Shown here in pieces: positions 1-10,034 of a stretch of DNA of 64,000 nt. A program made the translations under genes and the position numbers. The stretch is from the NCBI RefSeq assembly GCF_027579695.1, contig NC_083583.1, forward strand, positions 2,531,542-2,595,541. Reading direction: 5' to 3'. The notes under the pieces are model-generated. The model was not told the origin of the DNA, did no database searches, and was given only the letters and a program-made list of their open reading frames with translations. This stretch comes from Neoarius graeffei. Taxonomy: Eukaryota; Chordata; Actinopteri; Siluriformes; Ariidae. The first letter of the stretch is position 1; every line of letters starts with the position of its first letter.

Positions 1-921
1 GAGCTGTATGGGTTACTGGGGATTAAGCCTATCTGCACCAGCGTCTATCACCCACAAACTGATGGCTTAGTGGAACGTTTTAATCGAACTCTCAAAAATA
101 TAATTCAGAAGTTCATAAGCAAAGATGCACGTAATTGGGATAAGTGGCTCGAGCCCCTGTTATTTGCAGTACGAGAGGTTCTGCAAGCCTCCACAGGTTT
201 TTCACCGTTTGAATTATTATATGGGCGTAAGCCGCGTGGCATTTTGGATGTACTACGTGAAAATTGGGAGGAGGGACCTTCACCTAGTAAGAACAATATT
301 CAATATGTTCTCGACCTGTGTGCCAAACTCGACACACTCACACACTTAACCCAGGAGAATTTGCGGCAGGCGCAAGAACGTCAAGTCCGACTGTACAACA
401 GGGGTGCACGCCTTAGAGAGTTCACACCGGGAGACAAAGTACTCGTATTACTGCCCACGTCAAGCTCCAAATTGATCGCCAAGTGGCAAGGGCCCTTCGA
501 GGTCACACGGCGAGTCAGGGACGTCGACTACGAGGTGAGGCGAACGGACAGGGGTGGGGCATTGCAAATTTACCACCTCAATCTATTAAAATGTTGGAAT
601 GAGGAGGTCCCTGTGGCATTGGTGTCAGTAATCCCGGAGAAGGTGGAGCTGGGGCTGGAGGTTCAGAAAAGAAAATTGACATCACCCACCACTCCAGTCC
701 CCTGTGGAGACCACCTTTCCCCGGCCCCACTCACGGAGGTAGCCCAGTTGCAGAAAGAATTTTCTGATGTGTTTTCGCCCCTGCCCGGCCACACCCACTT
801 CATAGAACACCACATTGAGATGCCCCCGAGGGTGGTAGTGCGCAGTCGCCTTTACTGCCTGCCCAAACACAAAAAAAAGTGGTCTGGGATGAACTCGAGG
901 CCATGCTTGAAATGGGGATAA
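1..921 (+). pseudogene. Gmr1-like integrase C-terminal half plus start of RT
   Basis: The frame is open from base 1, so the product is 5'-partial. It starts inside the integrase core: a YHPQTDG stretch is followed by VERFNRTL, which holds the catalytic Glu of the DDE triad. A GPF motif (KWQGPFEV) near residue 160 marks the GPY/F module at the integrase C-terminus. The frame then runs straight into the N-terminal RT region (EFSDVFSPLPGH, then LPKHKKK). Reading is lost in a run of eight A at about 871-878, after which RT continues in another frame. No catalytic Asp of integrase is in the window. Confidence 0.85.
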
Positions 922-1712
922 TCGAGGAGTCCCACAGTGACTGGAGGAGCCCAGTGGTCCTTGTCCCCAAGACTGATGGGTTGGTCCGGTTCTGTGTGGA
1001 CTATAGGAAAGTCAACGTGGTGTCTAAATTTGACGCGTATCCAATGCCTCGCACTGATGAGCTGCTCAATCGATTAGGCACTGCTCGTTTTTATTCGACA
1101 CTGGATTTAACGAAGGGATATTGGCAGATCCCCTTGACTCCTCTATCCCGAGAGAAAACGGCCTTTTCCACACCGTTTAGCTTACACCAATTCATCACAC
1201 TTCCTTTTGGGTTGTTTGGGGTGCCCGCTACGTTCCAGCAGCTTATGGACAGGGTCCTCCGCCCCCACACCACCTATGCAGCCGTGTACCTCAATGATAT
1301 TATCATCTACAGCAATGACTGGCTGCGGCACCTCGAACACCTTAGGGCCGTCCTAAAGTCGCTGAAGCGGCCGGGTCTCACAGCTAACCCAAAGAAGTGT
1401 GCAATTGGTTGGGTAGAAGTACGGTATCTGGGTTTCTACTTAGGCCATGGGCAGGTGCGTCCCCAAATTAATAAGACGGCAGCGATTGCGGCCTGCCTGA
1501 GGCCCAAGACCAAAAAGGAGGTGAGACAGTTCCTGGGGCTGGCTGGCTACTATCGGAGGTTCATACCTAATTATTTGAATGTCACCAGCCTGCTGACTGA
1601 TCTCACTAAAAAGGGAGCACCAGATCCGGTCCAGTGGATGGAGCAATGCCAACAGACTTTCTCTAGGGTAAAGGCTGCACTGTGTGTGGGGGCCACTGTT
1701 ACACTCCCCTGA
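879..1712 (+). pseudogene. Gmr1-like reverse transcriptase domain, active site altered
   Basis: This is the RT palm and fingers of the Gypsy pol. Visible motifs are VLVPKTDG, RFCVDYRKVN, STLDLTKGYWQIPL (motif A Asp), LPFGLFGVPATFQ and FLGLAGYYRRFIPNY (connection to the thumb). The expected YxDD box reads YLND, so the first metal-binding Asp is replaced by Asn. The upstream frame break at about 871-878 and a downstream break near 1690 separate it from integrase and RNase H. Both breaks lie in simple runs. The YLND change argues for decay rather than programmed frameshifting. Confidence 0.88.
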
Positions 1713-2124
1713 CTTTTCTCTCCCCTTTACTTTACAGACAGATGCATTGGACAGAGGGCTGGGGGCCGTTCTGTCCCAGAAGGTGGAGGGGGAGGAGCGT
1801 CCTGTGCTGTACCTCTGCCGGAAGCTGTCAATGTGGAAAGGCAGGTACAGCATGATAGAGAAAGAGTGCTTAGCCATCAAGTGGGCAGTCCTCGCCCTCC
1901 GGTACTACCTACTGGGACGCCCTTTCACCCTCTGTTCGGACCACGCACCCCTCCAGTGGCTCCACCACATGAAGGATGCCAACGCGTGGATCACCCGTTG
2001 GTATCTTGCCCTCCAGCCATTTAAATTCGAGGTGGTCCACAGGCCGGGGGCCCAGATGGTGGTGGCGGACTTCCTGTCCCATTGGGGGGGAGTCCGCTGC
2101 AGACCAGACAGCTCCCCGGCCTGA
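1684..2124 (+). pseudogene. Gmr1-like RNase H domain
   Basis: This frame continues pol after the break near 1690. It carries the four acidic positions expected in a Gypsy RNase H: LQTDALDRGLGAVL (Asp), IEKECLAIKWAV (Glu), LCSDHAPLQWL (Asp) and VVADFLSHW (Asp). The stop at 2122-2124 is only 17 bases before the LTR, so nothing more is encoded downstream. In this element class the RNase H follows RT directly and ends pol, which fits. Confidence 0.86.
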
Positions 2125-2141
2125 GTCGGGTGGTGGGGTTA

Positions 2142-2446
2142 TGTGGCAGTGGGGGCGTGGCCCAGCGTCAGTCTGTGAATGGAGGGAGGAGTCAGGGAAG
2201 ATGAGTGGTCGTATCGCTACACCTGTTGTCAATTAACGTGTGTTTGTGTGTCTCCTCCAGTGACCGCGCCCTATAAAAGGAGAGTGAAAAAGGGAGGTCA
2301 GCGCTGAGGGCTTGATAGTAGCCTGTGCGTGTGTGAGAGAGAGAGTTTGAGTTGTGTGCTGAAAAGCAACAATAAAGATAAGAATTAAGACGCAAACAAC
2401 CGTCTGCCGTGCTTCTGTGCTCCACCCACATCAGGGTCTCTCTACA
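2142..2446 (+). repeat. 3' LTR of the Gmr1-like element
   Basis: The segment begins TGTGGCAG just after a G-rich tract (2128-2139, a plausible polypurine tract) and ends CTCTACA, giving TG...CA ends. Inside are a TATA box (CTATAAAAGG, 2271-2280) and a poly(A) signal (AATAAA, 2371-2376). The U3-R-U5 order is therefore readable. The right edge is inferred from the CA end, and there is no second LTR in the window for comparison. Confidence 0.7.
2271..2280 (+). promoter_or_regulatory. TATA box in the Gmr1-like LTR
   Basis: CTATAAAAGG lies about 100 bases upstream of the AATAAA signal inside the LTR, the expected place for the element's own promoter. Activity is inferred. Confidence 0.55.
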
Positions 2447-2818
2447 GCTGATTTGCTGTATTTTGCTCTTAAATAAGTAACATTGCATTTTTCAAGCGAA
2501 GAATCACAACCTGACAAAATGTAATGAAACAGCATTCGTGCTCAGGGCATGAGGTCATCAGGGACTTTAAGATTTACTGAGAATTATAATAAACGTTTAT
2601 TTTAAAAAAATCTTTAATAAAAATGCATTAACCCCCCCAAAGGTTTCTCAGCTGATTTGCTGCATTTCACTCAATAAATGGTAACAGAGTTGAGTTTTGG
2701 TAAATATTCAGCAAATACAAAAGATAACACTAGCACCACGCTCATATTAGCATGAGGACATTAAAGGTGCAATAATCATTATTTTCATACTAATAATATG
2801 AATAAGCTGGAAATTATG
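2447..2818. other. Intergenic, no gene seen
   Basis: AT-rich sequence. The only structure noticed is a short direct repeat: CAGCTGATTTGCTG occurs at the LTR edge (about 2446) and again near 2649. Confidence 0.5.
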
Positions 2819-3465
2819 GCCCTGTTCACATCTGGTGTTAACATCTGTACTGGGTGATCAGGACAGCTGTCAGGGCGTCTGCTCACACCTGCATTTACTG
2901 TGTCTGGAGTGAACATGTGATCAGATCTCACTTCCCCTCGATACACAAATAAACACATCCATCATTTCTGTTTGTAAAGACAGAGCATCTCGTTTTTAAG
3001 CAGAGGGAGGAGGCAGAGCACGTCCTGTTCCGCTCAGGGTTTTATTCAGGATCGTGTATCGATGTCCAGCAGAGGAAAATATCAAAACAGCCAAAATTTC
3101 TGATGGGAAACAGGTCAAACAAGCAAACAAACAAATTCATACTGTGTGACTTATAAAATATGCTGCTGACAACTTAAATTTAAACTAACTAATGCAAAAT
3201 TTTGGTTTTACTCAAATTGCCATTACGGCGGTGAATGATTCAGTGAGTATTTGGTCATGTGATTAAAAGCGTTCTGTGAGATCGAAAGCCTACAGCAGAC
3301 CGCACGCACGACATCACATCGGTTCTGTACTTTGGCTCGACTCTGAAACGTCAAAGCAGATGCCCCTCAGCCAGGTTCATTCACAGAGTTGCCAAGGGTT
3401 CATTTGTGCGACAACTTTTAATATGTTTACTGGATCATCGCATTTGAAGAAGAAAAAAACAACAA

Positions 3466-3790
3466 CAAGAAGCCTTTATTAGTCACATGTACACTCAAAC
3501 AGCGAAATTCCTCATCTGCATTTAACCCATCTGAAGCAGTGAACACACAAGTGAGCACATACACACACCCAGAGCAGTGGGCAGCGATGCTACAGAACCC
3601 AGGGAGCAGTTGGGGGTTCGGTGCTTTGCTCAAGGGCAATTCAGCCCTGATGCAGAGGGACAGAGGGAGGGGAAAGTGCTGTTCATTCACTCAGCTGTGA
3701 GGGGAGTTTTCCTGTTGGCCCCAGGAATTGAACCAGCGACCCTTGGGGCCCAAGGCTGCTTCTCTCTCCTACAGGCCACAGCTGCCCCCA
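3466..3790. repeat. Dispersed teleost repeat (LINE/SINE 3'-type)
   Basis: The stretch from TTTATTAGTCACATG through CATCTGAAGCAGTGAACAC, GGAGCAGTTGGGGGTTCGG and CTCAAGGGCA to the GGCCACAGCTGCCCC end matches a very common teleost interspersed repeat I recognise by sight. The overlapping open frames are not genes. The family name is not certain. Confidence 0.5.
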
Positions 3791-4000
3791 TATTTGTGTT
3801 TTATTGCTGTTTAAATGAAGGATATTATACGATATTTAAAACAGACGTCTGTTAGTAGTAGCAGTAGTTGGTAGTGTTTGTTGTCATTGCACTTTAATAC
3901 GATGTCATTGGCACTCGAATGTCAGTGAGTCTGCAGTCCTTCACGTGGCCCAGAACACATCTGCATCCAATAGAACCTCCTCCGAATGTGGGCTGAGTTA

Positions 4001-4120
4001 GATTAGATTAGATTAGATAAAACTTTATTGATCCCTTTGGGAGGGTTCCCTCAGGGAAATTAAGATTCCAGCAGCATCATTACAGATAAACAGAGAAAAG
4101 AAATAGAGAAAAACTTCTAG
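4001..4120. repeat. LINE 3'-tail fragment
   Basis: A GATTA run (4003-4020) leads into ACTTTATTGATCCCTTTGGG and a short inverted match, GGGAGGGTTCCCTCAGGGAA. This is a common 3'-terminal fragment of fish non-LTR elements. It has no coding part. Confidence 0.45.
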
Positions 4121-4710
4121 ATAAATTAAAATAAATTAAGTATTTACATATACAAATATAAAAAGAATAAGATATGGGGAAGAGAGGAAGGGGGGAGGGG
4201 GGAAAGGGGTGGAGAGGTGGGGTTAGGGTAAGTGTGTGTAAGTGAGTGATCACATCCCAATGTGCATTTGACCCTGTTCATATCTGTCCTCAGAGCAGCT
4301 TGATCGTCCAGGAGGCACATTAAAATCATCACGAGGTCAAAATGTGAATTTAATCTAAACCTTAAATTCAGACGTGTATTTAAGTTTCCTTTATTGAACT
4401 TTTTAAATTCATTCAATATACCAGCAACTTTAATCAACATCTTAAATGTTCTTTTTAATAGCATTTCATTCTCTTTAAGAAGTCATGGAAAGTTATACTA
4501 CAAATAAAGACACTGAAATTTAGCATTTAATTAACTTTGAGGATACTTTAGGAATATCTTAAAGCTGTGAATTGGTCTGGTGCAGGTGTGAACAGGGCCT
4601 GTGTAGAACGTGATATAAAACGATGGTGACCTCACCGTGACCTCATGAGAAGAGGATCATGTGGCTGAGAAACACTTTCTGGGAAAACTGTCTTCCAGTC
4701 CAGTATACAT

Positions 4711-6057
4711 AGACTGGTACCAAAATTCAAAAAAGTGCTTATTTAAGGAGTTAAAGGCATTTTTGAGACAAAGTCGGCAAACAGTCTTATTTTGTCAATT
4801 TGGGTGTGCCGAATTCAAATCTGCAATATGCCGAGCTCTATCTGAGCTCTGTTGACCTCTAGAGGTCATTGAACTTTGGGCCTGTAAACGTCTCAGCTGA
4901 ACCCAGTTTCTCAGCTTTCTAAGGAATGAAATGTACTAAAATGATTAATGAAGTTAGCAAACGGCCTTGTTTGTTAAATGTTTGGGTGCTGAATTCATTT
5001 TTCATTTGTAAAACAACATACGACCTCTGATAACCTCAAGGTCATTAAACTTGGCCTATAGGCCTATGCATTTAACGGCATTTTTAAACTGACTTTACTC
5101 CCCCAAAAAGAATATGAACAGACAAAAAACAAATAGAAAGGAACAAATACAACATTAAATGCCAGCCCATGTACATGTGACTTACTTTTCACAATGAGAA
5201 TGCCTCGGCGATCACCTTACATAACATTGCATTACATTTAGCGGTTATTGTTTATACAAAGCTACTGAAAAAAGGACAGATTCAGCAGCATACAAAATGT
5301 GGGGGCATACAGGGTATACAGGTTCATCAGGGTTAGTATATATGAGAGTTTTTTTCTTTGTTGTTTGTTTTTTGTAAAGGCTTTACCCCGTTTAAAACAA
5401 AACAAAAAACAAACAACAAAGAAAAAAACTCTCATCTATACTAACCCTGATTAACCTGTATACCCTGTATGCCCCCACATTTTGTATGCTGCTGAATCTG
5501 TCCTTTTTTCAGTAGCTTTGTATAAACAATAACCGCTAAATGTAATGCAATGTTATGTAAGGTGATCGCCGAGGCATTCTCATTGTGAAAAGTAAGTCAC
5601 ATGTACATGGACTGGCATTTAATGTTGTATTTGTTCCTTTCTATTTGTTTTTTGTCTGTTCATATTCTTTTTGGGGGAGTAAAGCCAGTTTAAAAATGCC
5701 GTTAAATGCATAGGCCTATAGGCCAAGTTTAATGACCTTGAGGTTATCAGAGGTCGTATGTCGTTTTACAAATGAAAAATGAATTCAGCACCCAAACATT
5801 TAACAAACAAGGCCATTTGCTAACTTCATTAATCATTTTAGTACATTTCATTCCTTAGAAAGCTGAGAAACTGGGTTCAGCTGAGATGTTTACAGGCCCA
5901 AAGTTCAATGACCTCTAGAGGTCAACAGAGGTCAGATAGAGCTCGGCATATTGCAGATTTGAATTCGGCACACCCAAATTGACAAAATAAGACTGTTTGC
6001 CGACTTTGTCTCAAAAATGCCTTTGGGTGTCACAATTCTGGATTTTGGTACCAGTCT
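4711..6057. repeat. 1.35-kb near-perfect palindrome (foldback repeat)
   Basis: The left arm (4711-5374) and right arm (5403-6057) are reverse complements with few differences and a 28-base loop. The outer end is AGACTGGTACCAAAAT on the left, mirrored by ATTTTGGTACCAGTCT on the right. The outermost 60 bases have diverged more than the centre. Each arm also contains a degenerate direct duplication of about 105 bases (4773-4886 and 4953-5056), both copies running from a GCAAAC start through GAATTCA to GGTCATT and GGCCT. No ORF or clear target duplication is seen. It could be a foldback transposon, or a transcript from it could form a long hairpin. Confidence 0.93.
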
Positions 6058-6187
6058 AACACACGTTTGTGTTTACATTTCCATCCTGTCAGTCATTTTA
6101 CAGACACTCCCTCGCACCCCCTCACACCACACCCTGCTAACATTCTAACATCGCAGCTCTGCGCTCAGAAGAGCTTACTGTGAAGGA

Positions 6188-6236
6188 TAAAAGGACAGTG
6201 TGGAAAAGGACAGTGTGGAAAAGGACAGTGTGGAAA
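6188..6236 (+). repeat. 15-bp minisatellite, three units
   Basis: Three consecutive perfect copies of AAAAGGACAGTGTGG. Confidence 0.85.
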
Positions 6237-7386
6237 TCCTCATAAATCATCATCAGCCAGATTCTGTGTGTTTATTGTTTTAGATGTTGCTCATGAAAGT
6301 GATGTCGTGATCATACTCACTAATGACAATTAGCTGCTTTGTGTTCAGGACTGGAAAAGGAGGCGGGCTTAAAGAGTTTTTTTTAAAAAAAGCATTCAAA
6401 TTTTATTCAGCTCCACCTACTTCAACACGGGGACACGGTTGGAGAAATCTTACCTCATGCATCTTTAAAGACTTTCTCATGATTTACATAAAATTTGCAT
6501 ACATATTCTTTACATTAATAGTTTTCTTTCTATTTATAATTTTGTGGAACAGTTTTGCACCTTCATAGTGACGACGTCATTCAAAATCACAAACTCATTA
6601 TAAATAAAAGAAAAAGGAGAGAACTTACTTTTCTTCTTCCTGTGATCTTCAGGAAATCTGAATGATGTGACAACGCCATTTTGTTTTATGAAGGGAAATT
6701 GAACCATGGAAAATTTATTTTACTTTTATATTCTACACAGATTTACTAATGTAAGCTCAGTAGAAGAGGAACGTCTCTGCCATCGTAGAATCAGCGCATG
6801 AGTAATGTCTCTAATCTCACGACTGCCTTTTAGCCTCCGTCTCCAGTCTTTCCACGCCAATCACATCCCATTAGTGTCCATTTGCAGAGCGCAGGTTAGC
6901 AGTAATTTCCTAATGAACTCAGAAACGCTGTAAAAATTTTCACTTTTCCTTCACCATAATGACCGGCACTCTAATTATTGCTCTCTTGGAGACACTAAAA
7001 ACCTGCCCACTTCTCTTTCCTTCTCGTGCATTACATCACTAAGATATCTGCTAGCATTAAGGCAGGCTGAGCTGTGAAGTGAAAACGGAACGTTTAGTTA
7101 TCGCCTCAGATCTCAGTCTCCCTCCTTCACATATCTATGAGGATAAAACTCCTCATAAAAGCGAGTCCACGCTGCTACGGGTTTTAATGATAACCAACTT
7201 GTGAGTGTTCACTTGAATAGCAGACTGGAGAGAGACAGTTTAACGCGAGCTGTCTTGTGAGTGAACTTAGTTAGCAAACTGCAAGTAAAGGTAACATTTA
7301 ATAAACTAATTATTTAGCAGGATAATATTAGCACTGTAGTGAACGTTCGAATGGACCGTGTTACTCTTGTTCAGAAAGGGTGCCAA
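6237..7386. other. Intergenic, no gene recognised
   Basis: AT-rich sequence without splice-framed coding similarity that I can recognise. The 81-codon frame at 6323-6568 is hydrophobic and low in complexity and is not supported as a gene. Confidence 0.5.
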
Positions 7387-7465
7387 TTGCTGGGTTTCAG
7401 TCACGTAACTTTTCTTAGCGGTTTTACTGGAAGTGAAATAGCTGGTGGTCTAAACGGCTGCCGTA

Positions 7466-7969
7466 GTGCAAACAACTAGCGATAACTTATCAGAGTATGA
7501 TCGTAATCTAGAAGCCACTGCTGGCTTTAGATATATTCAGAAGATTGCTGTGTGCAATGGAATCGACCCCTACAGTCTGGGAAAGAAGGATTTGTCATAC
7601 GATCTCGAAAACTACCCTTCAGTCGAGTTCCCCGACATCTCCAACTATCTGGTGTTGCAGACGTCCTTCTACACCGCAAAACAGATGAAAGCGTGGAAGA
7701 GTATGGAGGCTTACAGCTTTTTTGCATGTGGCTGGGTAAAGGACCTCGCTATCAAGTCGCTGCCCAATGAATCCTGTATTGTTTTTGCCCGTGGAAGTCT
7801 GGTGTTTTTATTTAAGCTTTTTGTTCACGTCTTTACAACGAAGCGCTGCAAGTTGAAGTGTAAACAAACAACGGTTGGCTTGATTCTCACTTGTGTTGGC
7901 TCTTATCTCTCAGCTAAATCATTCACAAAGATCATCAGAAACCCCTTTAAAGACCTGGATCTGAGTTAA
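7466..7969 (+). pseudogene. Exon-like fragment of a fish YqaJ/SWIM-associated protein family
   Basis: The frame opens only at a GTG. The recognisable part begins near 7490 (LSEYDRNLEATAGFRYIQKI) and continues through GIDPYSLGKKDL, YPSVEFPDISNYLV and MKAWKSMEAYSFF to GWVKDLAIKSL, about 95 residues. I recognise this as resembling the N-terminal part of large fish proteins that also carry a SWIM zinc finger and a YqaJ-type exonuclease domain; neither domain is present here. A possible splice acceptor (TTATCAG) sits at about 7487-7493. After residue 107 the translation turns hydrophobic and unlike the family, probably intron or unrelated DNA. Likely a mobile-gene remnant. Confidence 0.5.
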
Positions 7970-8187
7970 ACGAGATGGAGAAGTGATCACAGCGCATTGT
8001 AACTGTACGGCTGGGTAAGAATTTTGTCGTGACCTTCATGCATATGCACTTTGTGAGGAGTAAACAAAGAAACAGCTGGGGACTTTAGCGCTTCGGGACT
8101 AAAAAAAGTACTGTAAAATAACAACACGTAGCAAGAAAAGTACTTGGAAAACACTAAGGACAGGATAGCTGAGAGGGAAATACAAAC

Positions 8188-8422
8188 CTTTCACGAAGCG
8201 ATCACTGCAAACTCGAGCATGCTTCGACTCGACTCCCTTCGATTTCACTGAGAGGTTCAAAAGCCACCTTTCTCCACGTCTTTTTGTGAAATCCTGTGTT
8301 CGTTCACCCATTTTTATTAGTGCACGGGGAACCCTGAAGAAACTTATCACTTTCACAGTTCGATTGATTCGAACGACATAAAACAACGCAAGCGTAAAGC
8401 ATTTTTCATGCGAGCAATGCAC
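8188..8422 (-). pseudogene. THAP zinc-finger first exon, degenerate
   Basis: The minus-strand reading starts at a GTG (8422) that follows AAG where a Met codon might be expected. It shows a THAP C2CH layout: Cys3 and Cys8, a PRALIKMGERTQDFTKRRGERW block with the conserved Trp, then VCSDRFVKG. The His of the final C-x2-H is Arg here, which would impair zinc binding. The reading ends at a good splice donor (AAAG then GTTTGT) at 8188/8187. THAP domains bind DNA in transposases and their domesticated relatives. The next exon was not found. I read this as a decayed exon from a mobile gene family. Confidence 0.6.
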
Positions 8423-8597
8423 CTTCTCTGTACAAATGCTTTGTCAGCTGAGCTTTGGTAGACCACCAGCTAAAGCTTTGAATAACTAATGAGGCGGATG
8501 TGACGTCATGTGAAACCCAGTAATACTTTTTATTCCACCAATTTAACAGCACAGAGGGTTTTATTAGTTGCTCTGGTGTCTGCACTTTAAAGCATAT

Positions 8598-9095
8598 TGT
8601 CACGCTCCCGGGCTCACCTAACACTCAGGACTCCACTTCCCACAATCCCCCTCACACACCAGTCACTACCACGTGCACGCCATCAGCCAACTTCCTAGGA
8701 GTGGCTCCCCCAAGTTCTAATTACCATCACCTGTACCTTCTTGTTTCCATTTGTATTTATACCCCTTTGTTTGTTTTGTTCCTTGCACAGTATTGCCTCC
8801 ACATTTCGTGAGCCTACTGAGCGTTACTATCCTGATTGTATTCCTGTGTATGACCCTTTTTGCCTTCCGGTTTTCTCCCGTTTTGCCTAGCCCTTGTGTT
8901 TGTTTGCTCGTGTCTCTTGTTTCCCAGTTTCTCGATCCTTGCCTGTTTTCTGACCATGATTTGTCTAGCCCTTGTTACTGTTTTGGATCTCTTGGTATTG
9001 ACCTGGCCTGGCTGTTGTACTTTCCATGTCTTTTTCCATTGTGTTCATTAAAACCTTGAGTTCATTCATAATCCGCGAGCATCTGATTTGTTACA
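8598..9095 (+). repeat. Solo-LTR-like repeat
   Basis: The segment starts TGTCACG and ends TGTTACA. It contains a TATA-like TATTTATACC (8754-8763) and an ATTAAA signal near 9047, in LTR order. Its pyrimidine-rich GTTTTG/CCTTG composition resembles LTRs of fish Gypsy elements. A near repeat of TTAAAGCATA flanks it (about 8587 and 9102), which may be an imperfect target duplication but is longer than usual. The two plus-strand ORFs here are not genes. Confidence 0.5.
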
Positions 9096-9374
9096 GCCAC
9101 ATTAAAGCATACACGCAGAGCCATGGCCTCACTTTTATTTATAAATGCCTTGAAACCTCAAGAATGGCACAGGAAGAGTTTTAAGCATGAACAATAAATC
9201 TAATATAGTAATTTTTATGATTAAAGTGATTTATATAGGTAGCGGTCTGAGTGAATGACCTTGACATCCGTAACGTCACCGCAGGAAGTCTATCGGTCTC
9301 ATCGCCATTTCCGCTATACTAAAACACAGAGCTGACTGCAACTCCGATCCTCCATTTAGAGCTAATTTATCGCC

Positions 9375-9767
9375 ATGCCACGTAGATGTGTTGCTGGCCG
9401 GTGCAGCAACATGACAGAAGGTGGATTTACGTTGCATTCACGGCCCAAGAATGTTCAAACTGCAAAGATTTGGACGCGTTTTGCGAGAAGTTCATGGGCA
9501 CATTGGGCGCCTACGAAGTGGTCTCTCCTCTGCTCTGCACATTTTACTGAAGACTCGTACGAGACCTCTGATCTGTTGAGGAGCGTTGGCTATAAGCCCA
9601 GATTGAAAGAGGGTGCAGTATCAAAGGAAAACAAGAAAAGGAAAGTGTTTTGTTTTATTATTTATTTAAAAAGGAAAGTTCAGTTGCACCAGTCCTCCCG
9701 GAGTGAGCCGAGGGTTGTTGCTAAAACCCGGGATGGAACTGGACGTGACCTATCGCTCTGGCAGTGA
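9375..9767 (+). pseudogene. THAP-domain protein fragment, 130 aa
   Basis: The ATG follows a 5'-leader-like sequence. Residues 1-90 form a THAP zinc finger: Cys5, Cys10, Cys53 and His56 (LCSAHF), with Trp33 and Phe58 also present, then a weak AVPTIF-like box (GAVSKE) near residue 80. After a basic KENKKRK stretch the frame runs into unrelated sequence (FCFIIYLKRK) and stops, so the remainder of the protein is missing or in unseen exons. THAP proteins are sequence-specific DNA binders, often derived from P-element or Kolobok-type transposases. Unlike the minus-strand copy at 8188-8422, all four zinc ligands are intact. Confidence 0.65.
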
Positions 9768-9817
9768 CCTCCCCGTGGTTGTTGCTAAAACCAATGATGT
9801 TCCGTCCCGGGTTTTAG
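9720..9817. repeat. Short inverted repeat with CCCGGG core
   Basis: TAAAACCCGGGATGGAAC near 9728 is mirrored, with one mismatch, by GTTCCGTCCCGGGTTTTA near 9798-9815. A direct copy of GTTGTTGCTAAAACC also occurs on both sides. This may be a small MITE-like structure. Confidence 0.5.
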
Positions 9818-9839
9818 TAATTGCCTGAGCTGAGCAGTA

Positions 9840-10034
9840 ATGGCGGAGTACTCAGTATGGAGAAAACAGAGAATGAGTGAAGCAGCCGTCTGATTTCTAA
9901 ACTGGATATCGCTGCCATCTCGCCCTTACGTGGAAGAAGTGAATGAATGGAGAACTGAACGAACAACTGAAAGTCAGATTGTTTCAAAACAATCAGCCAC
10001 AAGCTCGGCCTTCAAGAAGCGAGAACACAGACAG
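9840..10034 (+). pseudogene. Exon relic with one in-frame stop
   Basis: From ATG at 9840, 65 codons read to a consensus donor (ACAG then GTAAGC at 10034/10035). The translation is hydrophilic and protein-like: MAEYSVWRKQRMSEAAV, then a TGA at codon 18, then FLNWISLP, YVEEVNEWRTERTTESQIV and SSAFKKREHRQ. One TGA, which a single C-to-T change from CGA would create, is the only disruption. I do not recognise the protein. Its position behind the THAP fragment suggests it belongs to the same mobile gene group. Confidence 0.5.

Larger units (their letters stand above)
1..2446 (+). mobile_element. Gmr1-like Ty3/Gypsy LTR retrotransposon, 5'-truncated by window edge
   Basis: The 3' part of an LTR retrotransposon lies here. 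Integrase comes first, then reverse transcriptase, RNase H, and a 3' LTR. Protein similarity is Ty3/Gypsy, but the integrase-first order is the one described for Gmr1-type Gypsy elements of fishes and other deuterostomes. The pol frame is broken near 880 (in an A run) and near 1690 (in a GT/G run), and the RT active site is altered, so this copy is inferred to be dead. Gag, protease and the 5' LTR would lie left of the window. Confidence 0.88.
2819..4599. repeat. Possible DNA-transposon remnant bounded by inverted ends
   Basis: GGCCCTGTTCACA at 2819 is mirrored by TGTGAACAGGGCC ending at 4599. Similar ends occur on fish MITEs. The 1.78 kb between them contains other repeats (about 3466-3790 and 4001-4120) that may be later insertions. 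No transposase was seen and the target duplication is unclear. Confidence 0.4.
7391..8519. repeat. Inverted-repeat-bounded unit with two inward-facing exon fragments
   Basis: TGGGTTTCA (7391) and TAGCTGGTGGTCT (7439-7451), 39 bases apart, recur inverted as AGACCACCAGCTA (8460-8472) and TGAAACCCA (8511-8519), 38 bases apart. Conserved spacing supports a true inverted repeat of about 60 bases. The plus-strand YqaJ-associated fragment follows the left copy, and the minus-strand THAP exon follows the right copy, so both point inward. Confidence 0.55.

Noticed and set aside
9814-10002. Minus-strand ORF of 62 codons
   Set aside because: It is the shadow of the plus-strand exon relic at 9840-10034.
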